Positions 52,498-61,269 of a stretch of DNA of 64,000 nucleotides are shown in pieces. The notes under the pieces are model-generated. The model made no database searches. It was not told the DNA's origin and saw only the letters and a program-made list of their open reading frames with translations. Both the position numbers and the translations under genes were made by a program. Source of the DNA: Salegentibacter holothuriorum (GTDB lineage: Bacteria > Bacteroidota > Bacteroidia > Flavobacteriales > Flavobacteriaceae); assembly GCF_900168045.1 (NCBI RefSeq), contig NZ_FUYY01000003.1:371704-435703 (forward strand), given 5' to 3'. How positions within the stretch are numbered: the first letter of the stretch is position 1; every line of letters begins with the position of its first letter.

Positions 52498-52527
52498 CAA
52501 AAATAGGTTTTTATAAGGCTTTGTCAA
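52498..52527 (-). promoter_or_regulatory. Promoter of the transketolase genes
   Basis: On the minus strand TTG (52527-52525), 19 bases, TATTTTTG (52505-52498): consensus match; transcription starts ~30 bases before the ATG at 52464. Confidence 0.75.
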
Positions 52528-52621
52528 AGTGCTTGCGAGTCAGTTATTAAGAAAACTAATGAAGTAACTAACAATTTCCTGTTTTTAACTTCTTTTATTG
52601 GCACCGCCAAAGGGTATAATA

Positions 52622-52755
52622 CCCCGGGGCTTGCCTCGAGATAGTTTAATTGATATTTACTCGACAATCGAGATTTAAATGCTTTGTTCTTGGAAATCGG
52701 GATGCCTGGAAAGCAAAAAAATACCTTGTGGGTTTGCCTAAAGGAAGTTTACTTG
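52622..52755 (+). repeat. ~100-nt dispersed repeat, copy c plus an extra tail module
   Basis: CCCCGGGGCTTGCCTCGAG and ATAGTTTAATT (52622-52650) form a free tail module; then TTTACTCGACAATCGAG (from 52656), a middle part, and the tail GTGGGTTTGCCTAAAGG and AGTTTACTTGAG (to 52755). Confidence 0.7.
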
Positions 52756-52765
52756 AGTATCTTTG
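52733..52765 (+). promoter_or_regulatory. tgt promoter; -33 box inside repeat copy c
   Basis: TTTG (52733-52736), 21 bases, TATCTTTG (52758-52765). The -33 TTTG is part of the repeat tail (GGGTTTGCC). Confidence 0.65.
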
Positions 52766-52784
52766 CACTCACTTAAAAAGCACT

Positions 52785-53915
52785 ATGAAATTTGATTTGC
52801 TGAGTACCGATGCCGGTAGTAAAGCCCGTGCCGGGACTATTACAACCGATCACGGTAAGATTGAAACCCCTATTTTTATGCCTGTTGGTACCGTGGCTTC
52901 TGTAAAAGGAGTTCACCAACGGGAACTTAAAGAAGAGATTAATCCCGATATAATATTAGGAAATACATATCATCTTTATTTACGCCCCAAAACCGAAATT
53001 CTTAAAAAGGCCGGTGGTTTACATAAGTTTATGAACTGGGATAGAAATATTTTAACCGATAGTGGCGGCTACCAGGTATATTCGCTTTCTGCCAGAAGAA
53101 AAATTAAAGAGGAAGGGGTAAAGTTTAAATCTCATATAGACGGTTCTTACCATACTTTTACTCCAGAAAACGTAATGGAAATTCAACGGGCTATTGGGGC
53201 AGATATTATCATGGCTTTTGATGAATGCACGCCTTATCCCTGTGACTATAAATATGCGAAACGCTCTATGCACATGACGCATAGGTGGTTGGATAGATGT
53301 GTAAATCATTTGGATAAAGTAGATCCTTTGTATGGGTTTGATCAAACCTTGTTTCCAATTGTTCAGGGGAGTACTTATAAAGATTTAAGAAAGCAATCTG
53401 CAGAATATATCGCTTCAGTTGGAGCAGAAGGAAATGCGATTGGAGGACTTTCAGTTGGTGAACCCGCTGAAGAAATGTACGCCATGACAGAAGTTGTGAC
53501 CGAAATTCTTCCGGAGGATAAACCGCGATATTTAATGGGCGTGGGAACTCCTATTAATATCCTGGAAAATATTGCACTGGGAGTAGACATGTTTGATTGT
53601 GTGATGCCTACCCGAAATGCGCGTAATGGTATGCTTTTTACGGCTCACGGTACTATTAATATTAAGAATAAAAAGTGGGAAGACGATTTCTCTCCAATAG
53701 ATGAAATGGGAATCACTTTTGTAGATACAGAATATAGTAAAGCTTATGTTAGGCACTTATTTAGTGTAAATGAGCTTTTAGGCAAGCAAATTGCTACTAT
53801 TCATAACCTCGGTTTTTATATGTGGTTGGTGCGTGAAGCCAGAAAACATATCTTAGCCGGAGATTTTGCCAGCTGGAAGAGTATGATGGTGAAACAAATG
53901 GATAAAAGACTATAG
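52785..53915 (+). CDS. tgt: Queuine tRNA-ribosyltransferase
   Basis: A 376-residue tRNA-guanine transglycosylase that swaps the wobble guanine of Asn, Asp, His and Tyr tRNAs for preQ1. Start ATG 52785 (KFDLLSTDAGSKARAG); upstream in-frame Mets lie in the repeat. TDSGGYQVYSL, AFDECTPYP, GGLSVGEP and FDCVMPTRNARNG (catalytic Asp) are present. The CxCxxC zinc motif seen in most bacterial Tgt is missing: the segment before EYSKAYVRHL reads DEMGITFVDT, though the ligand-region His in TIHNL remains. Three bases before lptG. Confidence 0.95.
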   Translation: MKFDLLSTDAGSKARAGTITTDHGKIETPIFMPVGTVASVKGVHQRELKEEINPDIILGNTYHLYLRPKTEILKKAGGLHKFMNWDRNILTDSGGYQVYSLSARRKIKEEGVKFKSHIDGSYHTFTPENVMEIQRAIGADIIMAFDECTPYPCDYKYAKRSMHMTHRWLDRCVNHLDKVDPLYGFDQTLFPIVQGSTYKDLRKQSAEYIASVGAEGNAIGGLSVGEPAEEMYAMTEVVTEILPEDKPRYLMGVGTPINILENIALGVDMFDCVMPTRNARNGMLFTAHGTINIKNKKWEDDFSPIDEMGITFVDTEYSKAYVRHLFSVNELLGKQIATIHNLGFYMWLVREARKHILAGDFASWKSMMVKQMDKRL

Positions 53916-53918
53916 ACT

Positions 53919-54995
53919 TTGAAAATTTTAGATTGGTACATATTGAAGCGCTATCTGGGAACATTTTTCCTGATGCTTTTACTATTTATACCAATTGGGA
54001 TTACCGTAAACCTTGCTGAAAAAATAGGTAAAATATTGGATAATGAAGTGCCTTTTATAGAAGTAGCCCTTTATTATGTAGATTTTACGATCTACTTTGC
54101 CAATTTGTTATTCCCATTATTTCTTTTTTTATCAGTGATTTGGTTTACTTCTAAACTTGCTAATAATACTGAAATTATTGCCTTTTTAAGTAGTGGTGTT
54201 TCGTTTTGGAGGTTTTTAAGGCCTTATTTAATTGGTGCCACCTTTGTTTGCATTCTGGCCTTAATTCTTGCAATGTTCCTGGCTCCAAAAGCCAGTAAAG
54301 GTTTTAATGAATTTAAATATGAATATTTAAAGAAAAACGTAGCAACTCAGGAGACCAGGGATGTTTACCGGCAAATAAATGACAATGAGTTTATTTATGC
54401 CAGTCACTTTCAACCGCTTGGTAAATCGGCACGTAATTTTACTTTAGAGCATTTTGAAGGGAACGAACTGAAGTTTAAGATTAGTGCATCCAGTTTAAGG
54501 TTTAATGAAGAAGATACTACCTATTCGCTAACCAATGTAAATAAGCGAATAATAGGAGTAGAGGGCGATTCTATTTTACATCAAAATAAATTAGATACCA
54601 TTCTTCCCTTTGAATTTGATGAACTAACCCCTGAAACTTATATTGCAGAAACTTTAAATTATACAGAGCTCAACGAATTTATAGAACAGGAACGGCGTAG
54701 AGGGTCTGGAAATATTAATAGATATCTGGTTGTGGCTTATAAAAGATGGAGTATTCCGGTGTCTGCATTTATTTTAACAATTATTGCTGTAGCAGTATCT
54801 TCTATGAAGCGCCGTGGCGGAATGGGCGTTAACCTTGCCGTTGGTATTACCCTGGCTTTTATATTTATATTTTTCGATAAAGTTTTTGGAACTATGGCAG
54901 AGCAATCTACCTTTTCACCATTAATAGCCGTATGGTTCCCAAATATTACTTTTGGCCTTCTAGCTATTTTTCTACTTTACCGGGCTAAAAGATAG
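53919..54995 (+). CDS. LptF/LptG-family lipopolysaccharide export permease
   Basis: A 358-residue inner-membrane component of the LPS export machine with six helices: three at the N-terminus (GTFFLMLLLFIPIGITVNL, LFPLFLFLSVIWFTS, ATFVCILALILAMFLAP), a periplasmic beta-rich domain (~150-270), and three at the end. Start TTG at 53919 follows the tgt stop by 3 bases and gives the family N-terminus KILDWYILKRYLGTFF; no suitable ATG exists. Cotranscribed with tgt. It is lptG-like by the YILKRYLGTFF start, but I do not assign F or G firmly. Confidence 0.9.
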   Translation: MKILDWYILKRYLGTFFLMLLLFIPIGITVNLAEKIGKILDNEVPFIEVALYYVDFTIYFANLLFPLFLFLSVIWFTSKLANNTEIIAFLSSGVSFWRFLRPYLIGATFVCILALILAMFLAPKASKGFNEFKYEYLKKNVATQETRDVYRQINDNEFIYASHFQPLGKSARNFTLEHFEGNELKFKISASSLRFNEEDTTYSLTNVNKRIIGVEGDSILHQNKLDTILPFEFDELTPETYIAETLNYTELNEFIEQERRRGSGNINRYLVVAYKRWSIPVSAFILTIIAVAVSSMKRRGGMGVNLAVGITLAFIFIFFDKVFGTMAEQSTFSPLIAVWFPNITFGLLAIFLLYRAKR

Positions 54996-55056
54996 GTGTC
55001 GAAATTTTGTCGAAAATTAATGGCCTTTCTGCATAATTCTTCCTTTTAAAGTTTGT

Positions 55057-55064
55057 TATATTTG
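55057..55064 (+). promoter_or_regulatory. Promoter -7 element for accA
   Basis: TATATTTG, 32 bases before the ATG at 55097. No good -33 box. Confidence 0.55.
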
Positions 55065-55096
55065 TATGCTAATAAAAAAACAAACCATAACAACTT

Positions 55097-56050
55097 ATGG
55101 AATATTTAGAATTTGAATTACCCATTAAAGAGTTGGAAGAGCAGTACAATAAAGCTTGTAACATAGGAGAAGAGAGCGATGTAGATGTTACGGCTACCTG
55201 TAGGCAAATTGAAAAGAAATTAAAGGCTACCCGAAAGGATATATATAAGAATTTAACAGCCTGGCAACGGGTTCAACTTTCCAGGCATCCTAACCGTCCC
55301 TATACTTTAGATTACATTAATGCTATTTGTGGAGATACATTTTTAGAGCTTCACGGTGATAGAAATGTAAAAGATGATAAAGCGATGATCGGTGGTCTTG
55401 GTAAAATAGAAGATCAGAGTTTTATGTTTATTGGTCAACAAAAAGGCTATAATACTAAAACAAGACAGTATAGAAATTTTGGGATGGCAAATCCTGAAGG
55501 TTACCGCAAAGCTTTACGTTTAATGAAATCTGCAGAGAAGTTTGGTCTTCCTGTGGTAACGCTTATTGATACTCCTGGAGCTTATCCCGGTCTTGAAGCT
55601 GAAGAGCGAGGACAAGGTGAAGCTATTGCCCGAAATATTCTTGAAATGACAAGGCTAAAAGTGCCGGTAATTGTTGTTATTATTGGAGAAGGTGCAAGTG
55701 GTGGAGCTTTAGGAATTGGTGTTGGAGATAAGGTGATGATGCTTGAAAATACCTGGTATTCGGTAATTTCTCCTGAATCCTGTTCTTCTATCCTTTGGAG
55801 AAGCTGGGAATATAAAGAACAAGCGGCAGATGCTTTAAAGCTTACCGCTAAGGATATGAAAAAGCAGAAGCTTATAGATGAGATTATAAAAGAACCAATT
55901 GGAGGCGCTCATAGCAATAGAGAAGAGACTTTTGATACGGTAAAAAATTCAATTTTAGGGGCGTATGATGAATTTAAAAACTTATCACCAACAGATTTAG
56001 TAAATAAGAGGATGGATAAGTATTTAGATATGGGAGTCTATAAAGGCTAA
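55097..56050 (+). CDS. accA: Acetyl-CoA carboxylase carboxyltransferase subunit alpha
   Basis: A 317-residue subunit that, with AccD, moves the carboxyl from biotin to acetyl-CoA, making malonyl-CoA for fatty acids. [129 protein letters not shown]. Length matches E. coli AccA. Single gene ended by a palindromic terminator. Confidence 0.97.
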   Translation: MEYLEFELPIKELEEQYNKACNIGEESDVDVTATCRQIEKKLKATRKDIYKNLTAWQRVQLSRHPNRPYTLDYINAICGDTFLELHGDRNVKDDKAMIGGLGKIEDQSFMFIGQQKGYNTKTRQYRNFGMANPEGYRKALRLMKSAEKFGLPVVTLIDTPGAYPGLEAEERGQGEAIARNILEMTRLKVPVIVVIIGEGASGGALGIGVGDKVMMLENTWYSVISPESCSSILWRSWEYKEQAADALKLTAKDMKKQKLIDEIIKEPIGGAHSNREETFDTVKNSILGAYDEFKNLSPTDLVNKRMDKYLDMGVYKG

Positions 56051-56079
56051 GACCTTACATATCATAACCTATTAAATTT

Positions 56080-56105
56080 CCGAAACCATGGTTTCGGTTT
56101 TTTTT
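56080..56105 (+). terminator. Intrinsic terminator after accA
   Basis: Perfect palindrome CCGAAACCATGGTTTCGG (56080-56097) followed by eight T. Confidence 0.88.
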
Positions 56106-56217
56106 GCACTTATCAACACTATTTTTAAGTTTTCAACAGGTGAATTGTTGATTACCGGTTAATTAAGTAACCGACCTAATATTAAGATGCTCTTAACAAA
56201 TTTTATACTTTAGTAAT

Positions 56218-57783
56218 ATGGATAAAATGACCGCCCCGCAGCAATTTTCAGCAAAAAAAAGTAATGTTATTAGCCTTGAAAAAGGAAAACTCCCCCCGCA
56301 AGCAGTTGATTTAGAAGAAGTTGTGTTGGGAGCGATGATGATAGATAAAAAAGGAGTAGATGAAATAATCGATATCCTTAGCCCTGATGCTTTCTATAAA
56401 AACTCCCATAGACTAATTTTTGAAGCAATACATAAGCTCTTTGAAAATACAGAGGCGATTGACTTATTAACCGTTTCTAACCAATTAAAAAAAGATGGTA
56501 ATTTTGAAAAGTCAGGTGGCGATTATTACCTGATTCAATTAACTCAAAAAGTATCATCTTCTGCGCATATTGAGTTTCACGCGCGTATTATTCTCCAGAA
56601 ATATATTCAGCGTAGCCTTATTAAAATCTCCAACGAAATTATTGAAGAAGCTTACGATGAATCTACCGATGTTTTTGATCTTTTGGATAGTGCGGAAGCC
56701 AAATTGTATGAAGTAACCCAGGGGAATATTCAAAAATCTACAGAAACCGCGCAAAGTTTGGTGATCCAGGCAAAGAATAGGATTGAGGAAATCTCGAATA
56801 AAGAAGGTTTAAGTGGTGTTCCGTCAGGATTTGATAAGTTAGACCAGTTAACTTCCGGTTGGCAGCCCAGTGATCTTATTATTGTTGCTGCGCGTCCCGG
56901 TATGGGTAAAACAGCCCTGACTTTGTCTATGGCTCGAAATATTGCAGTCGGTCAAAATATGCCGGTGGCGTTTTTCTCATTGGAGATGTCAGCAGTACAG
57001 TTAATTACTCGATTAATTTCTTCAGAGACCGGTCTTTCTTCAGAGAAATTAAGAACCGGAAATCTTGAAAAGCACGAATGGGAGCAGCTTAACGTAAAGG
57101 TAAAGGATCTTGAAAATGCGCCTTTATTTATAGATGATACGCCTTCACTTTCTATTTTTGACCTTAGGGCGAAAGCGAGAAGATTGGCTTCCCAGCACGG
57201 AATTAAACTTATTGTAATTGATTACTTGCAGTTAATGACGGCCGGTGGAAGCCAAAAAGGTGGCGGAAACAGGGAGCAGGAAATTTCTACAATTTCGCGT
57301 AACCTTAAAGCACTTGCCAAAGAATTAAACATCCCCGTAATTGCACTTTCCCAGTTATCACGTGCCGTGGAAACCAGGGGAGGAAGCAAGCGACCATTGC
57401 TTTCTGACCTTAGGGAATCTGGAGCGATTGAGCAGGATGCTGATATTGTATCCTTTATTTATCGTCCCGAATATTATAAAATTGAAGAATGGGATGATGA
57501 AGAACGAACGCCAACCGATGGGCAGGGTGAATTTATTGTAGCCAAGCACAGGAACGGTGGACTGGAAAATATACGTCTTAAATTTATTGGTCATTTAGGT
57601 AAATTTGATAACTTAGAAGAGTTCGATTCGCCATTTGAATATCATTCTAAAATGAATACCGGCGAGAATGAAGAGAATGAGTTTGGCTCGCCAAACCTGC
57701 CTAACCCAAGTGCGAACGAAGCTTTTGGCAGCTCTATGAACAGTGGGTTTAATAATGATGACGATGACGAAGTGCCATTTTAA
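56218..57783 (+). CDS. dnaB: Replicative DNA helicase
   Basis: A 521-residue hexameric helicase. The N-terminal domain (~25-135: PPQAVDLEEVVLGAMMIDKKGVDEII) and the RecA-type ATPase with ARPGMGKTALTLSMARNIA (Walker A), FFSLEMSA, LIVIDYLQLM (Walker B), LSQLSRAVETR and DLRESGAIEQDADIVSFIYRPEYY. The C-terminal tail is acidic (NNDDDDEVPF), as in other Bacteroidota DnaB. Upstream lie a CGGTTA/TAACCG hairpin (56156-56173) and two DnaA-box-like 9-mers (TTATCAACA, TTTTCAACA), neither a convincing signal. Confidence 0.97.
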   Translation: MDKMTAPQQFSAKKSNVISLEKGKLPPQAVDLEEVVLGAMMIDKKGVDEIIDILSPDAFYKNSHRLIFEAIHKLFENTEAIDLLTVSNQLKKDGNFEKSGGDYYLIQLTQKVSSSAHIEFHARIILQKYIQRSLIKISNEIIEEAYDESTDVFDLLDSAEAKLYEVTQGNIQKSTETAQSLVIQAKNRIEEISNKEGLSGVPSGFDKLDQLTSGWQPSDLIIVAARPGMGKTALTLSMARNIAVGQNMPVAFFSLEMSAVQLITRLISSETGLSSEKLRTGNLEKHEWEQLNVKVKDLENAPLFIDDTPSLSIFDLRAKARRLASQHGIKLIVIDYLQLMTAGGSQKGGGNREQEISTISRNLKALAKELNIPVIALSQLSRAVETRGGSKRPLLSDLRESGAIEQDADIVSFIYRPEYYKIEEWDDEERTPTDGQGEFIVAKHRNGGLENIRLKFIGHLGKFDNLEEFDSPFEYHSKMNTGENEENEFGSPNLPNPSANEAFGSSMNSGFNNDDDDEVPF

Positions 57784-57820
57784 AATTTCTAATAAAATAA
57801 GAAAAAATACCTTAAATAAT

Positions 57821-59113
57821 ATGTTTTTAAATGACCAGAAAAGCGGGAAATTTACCGTTCTTCTGGTCTTTTTTGTTTTACTATTTTTAAGTGGTTTCAG
57901 GGTTTCAGCGTCACAATTGCTTATTCCTATGGACGGAGACTCTCAGAAGAATCATTTAAAAGCCTACGGAATAACCTATTTTGCTTTAGAAGAAGACTTA
58001 GAAGTGAGGTGGTTGCTGAATTATCGCGGTGGTTCCTTTTTAATTTCAGATACCGAAGAATTACGTAAAGAATGCCAAATACGTGGAGTTTCTTTTGAAG
58101 TAATAAGTGATGATAAAACACAGTCGATTTTAGAAGAAATTAGTAGTCCTTCTCAGAATATGGAGACTGTGGTGTTAGAGAAAGCTCCAAAAATTGCGGT
58201 GTATTCTCCACAGGGAAATAAACCCTGGGACGATGCGGTTACAATGGCGCTTACTTACGCTGAAATTCCTTATGAAACCATCTATGATGAAGCTGTATTA
58301 AATGATGCGCTTATTTTATATGATTGGTTACACCTACATCACGAAGATTTTACCGGCCAGTATGGGAAATTCTATAGAACATTTAGAACTACGCCCTGGT
58401 ATATTCAGGAAAAAGAAGAAGCTGAAGCCTTAGCAGAGAAGTTGGGATATAATAAGGTTTCCGAAGAAAAGCGGGATGTTGCTTTAAAAATTAGAGATTA
58501 TGTTGTTGGCGGCGGCTTTATGTTTGCGATGTGCAGCGCTACCGATAGTTTCGATATTGCCCTGGCTGCAAAAGGGGTAGATATTGCCGAAACTATGTTC
58601 GATGGCGATCCAAGTGAACCTGGTTATCAATCTAAATTGGATTTCAGTAATACTTTTGCGTTTACTGATTTCAACCTGGAGCGTAGCCCGATGGTCTATG
58701 AGTTTTCCTCTATAGATATGACTGCAAAAAGAAATATTCCGAAGGAAACTGATTATTTTACCTTAATGGATTTTTCAGCTAAATGGGATGTTGTACCTAC
58801 TATGTTAACTCAAAATCATACGAGATTGGTGAAAGGATTTATGGGGCAAACTACGGCATACAATCCCAATAATATCAAGGCTAATGTTTTGGTGATGGGA
58901 GAGAGTAAATTAAATGGAGAAGCCAGATATATTCACGGAATAAAAGGAAAAGGCTTTTTTACTTTTTACGGAGGGCACGATCCTGAGGATTATCAGCATA
59001 GAGTAGGGGATCCAAAGACCGAGCTTGATTTGCACCCAACCTCACCGGGTTACCGGCTAATTTTAAATAATGTACTTTTCCCGGCGGCGAAGAAAAAGCC
59101 TCAAAAAACTTAA
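57821..59113 (+). CDS. Secreted protein of the family commonly labelled asparagine synthetase B (function unknown)
   Basis: A 430-residue protein starting at ATG 57821; the frame is open further upstream inside dnaB, without domains. N-terminal hydrophobic segment (FTVLLVFFVLLFLSGFRVSAS) is a signal or anchor. In Flavobacteria such proteins are often labelled asparagine synthetase B, but no glutamine-amidotransferase start (Cys-1) or ATP-pyrophosphatase loop is visible. It shows alpha/beta GATase1-like parts (PKIAVYSPQGNKPWDDAVTMAL, VGGGFMFAMCSATD, FFTFYGGHDPEDYQHRVGDP). Function unknown. It follows dnaB by 37 bases. Confidence 0.8.
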   Translation: MFLNDQKSGKFTVLLVFFVLLFLSGFRVSASQLLIPMDGDSQKNHLKAYGITYFALEEDLEVRWLLNYRGGSFLISDTEELRKECQIRGVSFEVISDDKTQSILEEISSPSQNMETVVLEKAPKIAVYSPQGNKPWDDAVTMALTYAEIPYETIYDEAVLNDALILYDWLHLHHEDFTGQYGKFYRTFRTTPWYIQEKEEAEALAEKLGYNKVSEEKRDVALKIRDYVVGGGFMFAMCSATDSFDIALAAKGVDIAETMFDGDPSEPGYQSKLDFSNTFAFTDFNLERSPMVYEFSSIDMTAKRNIPKETDYFTLMDFSAKWDVVPTMLTQNHTRLVKGFMGQTTAYNPNNIKANVLVMGESKLNGEARYIHGIKGKGFFTFYGGHDPEDYQHRVGDPKTELDLHPTSPGYRLILNNVLFPAAKKKPQKT

Positions 59114-59114
59114 A

Positions 59115-59294
59115 ATGAAACTAAATCGTTTGTTGAAAATACTAAGTGTGGTCAACTTAATTTTCGAGTTATTTTTCATGTTAAATTTGACTAGTCTAAT
59201 TACGTAGCCTTCTTCAGTATATGGAATATTATTAATTTCAGTCGGAATTTTAACTGCAAGAGGAATTTATCTAAAAGAAAATAATAAGAATTGA
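59115..59294 (+). pseudogene. Small membrane-protein ORF interrupted by an in-frame TAG
   Basis: From ATG 59115 (KLNRLLKILSVVNLIFELFF...) the frame runs 30 codons to TAG (59205-59207), then stays open 28 more codons with hydrophobic coding (VYGILLISVGILTARGIYLK) to TGA at 59292. Read through the TAG it would be a ~59-residue, two-helix membrane protein ending just before yjbQ. Homologues are not recognised, so it could also be two short ORFs or chance. Confidence 0.5.
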
Positions 59295-59296
59295 CT

Positions 59297-59719
59297 ATGA
59301 AATTTTTTCAGAAGGAAATAAAGTTAAAAGCTAGATCCAGAGGTTTTCATTTAATAACCGAAGAAGTGGAAAGTCAACTGGAGGAATTAAAAGAAATCAA
59401 TTCCGGAATATTAAATGTATTTATAAAACATACATCAGCAGGAATAACCATCAACGAAAACGCCGATCCTACGGTGCGGGAAGATTTCGAAAGTCACTTT
59501 AATGAAATGGTTCCGGAAAATATGCCGTATTATAAACACACCTTAGAAGGTCCAGATGATATGCCGGCACATATTAAAGCTTCGTTATTGGGAAATTCAC
59601 TTCAGATTCCTGTAACCAAAGGAAAATTAAATATGGGAACATGGCAGGGTATTTACTTGGCAGAGCATAGAAACCATGGAGGTTCGCGAAAATTGGTTTT
59701 AAATCTATACGGAGTTTAA
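59297..59719 (+). CDS. YjbQ/UPF0047 family protein
   Basis: A 140-residue protein (start ATG 59297; a TTG lies 6 bases upstream) of the YjbQ family: LKARSRGFHLITEEVESQL, IKHTSAGITINENADPTVREDFE, LEGPDDMPAHIKASLLG, TWQGIYLAEHRNHGGSRKLVLN. Conserved His residues suggest a metal site; some members have been reported to have weak thiamine-phosphate synthase activity. Trimer, cytoplasmic. It follows the interrupted small ORF. Terminator at 59912. Confidence 0.93.
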   Translation: MKFFQKEIKLKARSRGFHLITEEVESQLEELKEINSGILNVFIKHTSAGITINENADPTVREDFESHFNEMVPENMPYYKHTLEGPDDMPAHIKASLLGNSLQIPVTKGKLNMGTWQGIYLAEHRNHGGSRKLVLNLYGV

Positions 59720-59911
59720 ATTTATTAGTTTATTTACGATATGGTTGATAGGAGAATGAGATTGAAGTAAAATATCTGAGGAGCCAAGAATTGATCAATA
59801 AATCTTAAAAAAAATATTTGTGTATTGGTGGCAAAAAAACTTGAAGGTCATTTTTCAAAAAAAAGTTATTGAAAAGTGTTCGATAATTCTGTCTCTGAAG
59901 AAAAAAAGTGT

Positions 59912-59946
59912 AAAAAAAATCCGGTTCAATAAAGAACCGGATTTTT
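59912..59946. terminator. Bidirectional terminator between yjbQ and rplT
   Basis: AAAAATCCGGTTC (59915-59927), loop AATAAA, GAACCGGATTTTT (59934-59946). A- and T-runs on both sides serve the convergent yjbQ and thrS-infC-rpmI-rplT units. Confidence 0.9.
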
Positions 59947-59973
59947 AAATAAGAGAGTATAACTAATTTTTAA

Positions 59974-60318
59974 TTACTTTACTTTATCTACAATTGCTTT
60001 AAAAGCTTGTGGGTGGTTCATTGCCAAATCGGCAAGTACCTTACGGTTTAAACCTATTCCACCGGCTTTTGCAGCTCCCATAAATTGAGAATAAGACATA
60101 CCGTGTTCACGGGCTGCAGCGTTAATACGCATAATCCATAGTGAACGGAAATTACGTTTCTTTACTTTACGGTCTCTGTATGAGTAAAGCATTGCTTTCT
60201 CAACCGCATTTTTTGCTACTGTCCAAACGTTTTTACGACGTCCGAAGTAACCTTTTGCTTGCTTAAGAACCTTTTTTCTTCTGGCTCTCTTTGCAACTGA
60301 ATTTACTGATCTTGGCAT
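59974..60318 (-). CDS. rplT: 50S ribosomal protein L20
   Basis: A 114-residue L20: [70 protein letters not shown]. Essential for early 50S assembly and in many bacteria it represses its own operon. Last gene of the thrS-infC-rpmI-rplT operon. The 142-base gap before it (60319-60460) contains a short GCAG/CTGC hairpin and is longer than usual for rpmI-rplT. Confidence 0.97.
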   Translation of the reverse strand: MPRSVNSVAKRARRKKVLKQAKGYFGRRKNVWTVAKNAVEKAMLYSYRDRKVKKRNFRSLWIMRINAAAREHGMSYSQFMGAAKAGGIGLNRKVLADLAMNHPQAFKAIVDKVK

Positions 60319-60460
60319 ATTTTTATGTATTTTGTAGCAGGCGGCAGCATAACTGCACTTTTAAAATTAGAAAAGATTACAAATTTGCACTTGAAATCTA
60401 ATTTAAAATCTTGCCCAACTCCAGGGTTTTTAAATTAATTAAACCGTTAAGAGCTTATTG

Positions 60461-60658
60461 TTACTTTAAACGCAACATAAGTTTAACATTACTCTTGTCT
60501 GCATCGTGCACTAATGTACTATGTGTAAGAGCAAGCTTACGTTTTTTAGACTTCTTTGTTAAGATGTGACTTTTAAACGCGTGCTTTCTTTTTATTTTCC
60601 CAGTACCTGTAAGCTTAAAACGCTTTTTAGCACTAGATTTTGTTTTCATTTTAGGCAT
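60461..60658 (-). CDS. rpmI: 50S ribosomal protein L35
   Basis: A 65-residue, highly basic protein: [49 protein letters not shown]. Standard L35 length. Between infC and rplT as in most bacteria; 36 bases after the infC stop. Confidence 0.97.
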   Translation of the reverse strand: MPKMKTKSSAKKRFKLTGTGKIKRKHAFKSHILTKKSKKRKLALTHSTLVHDADKSNVKLMLRLK

Positions 60659-60694
60659 GTTATCCTCTTTTTATATTATAACTCTCTTATTATA

Positions 60695-61252
60695 CTATTT
60701 CGCTTTTCTGGGAGATAAAAACATAGTCATACGTTTTCCTTCCAGTTTTGGCATTTGTTCTACTTTTCCAAGTTCTTCAAGATCTTGCGCTAATCTAAGC
60801 AGTAGAATTTCTCCTTTATCCTTAAATACGATAGAGCGGCCTTTAAAAAATACGAAAGCTTTTAACTTTGCTCCATCTTTTAAAAATTTCTCTGCGTTAC
60901 GCTTTTTAAATTCGTAATCGTGATCATCGGTATTTGGACCAAAACGAATTTCTTTTACAACAACTTTGCTCGCTTTGGCTTTCATAACCTTTTCGCGCTT
61001 CTTTTGTTCGTAGAGAAACTTTTTGTAATCCATTGCTTTTACCACTGGGGGTTTAGCGTCTGGAGATATTTCTACCAAATCTAAGCCTAATTCTTCGGCT
61101 ATAGATAATGCTTGTTTAGTTGGGTAAACGCCCATTTCTACATTATCACCTACAAGACGAACTTCTTCTGCCCTGATTTTTTGGTTAATCCGGTGTTGAT
61201 CCTCTTTAACTGCTCTAAGCGGTCTTTTCGATTTTTTTCTACGTATTGCTAT
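60695..61252 (-). CDS. infC: Translation initiation factor IF-3, ATA start
   Basis: A 185-residue IF-3. The first in-frame ATG (61135) would remove ~39 conserved residues; upstream, the sequence reads [36 protein letters not shown], the standard N-domain. The best start is an ATA codon at 61252-61250, 17 bases after the thrS stop. Marks: [60 protein letters not shown]-3 disfavours non-ATG starts, so a rare start gives self-limitation, as known for the AUU of E. coli infC. No SD sequence is seen. Confidence 0.9.
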   Translation of the reverse strand: MAIRRKKSKRPLRAVKEDQHRINQKIRAEEVRLVGDNVEMGVYPTKQALSIAEELGLDLVEISPDAKPPVVKAMDYKKFLYEQKKREKVMKAKASKVVVKEIRFGPNTDDHDYEFKKRNAEKFLKDGAKLKAFVFFKGRSIVFKDKGEILLLRLAQDLEELGKVEQMPKLEGKRMTMFLSPRKAK

Positions 61253-61269
61253 GGCTGATCTATTTTTGG

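Larger units (their letters stand above)
52465..52784. other. 320-base divergent spacer, transketolase to tgt
   Basis: No gene. It has the transketolase promoter (52498-52527), a CCCCGGGGCTTGCC palindrome (52622-52635), repeat copy c (52656-52755) and the tgt promoter (52733-52765). Confidence 0.75.

Noticed and set aside
52650..52784. Forty-five-codon 5' extension of tgt
   Set aside because: It is translated from the dispersed repeat and the promoter; Tgt homology starts at 52785.
56110..56138. TTATCAACA and TTTTCAACA before dnaB as DnaA boxes
   Set aside because: Each differs from TTATCCACA at one or more key positions, there are only two, and nothing else suggests an origin.
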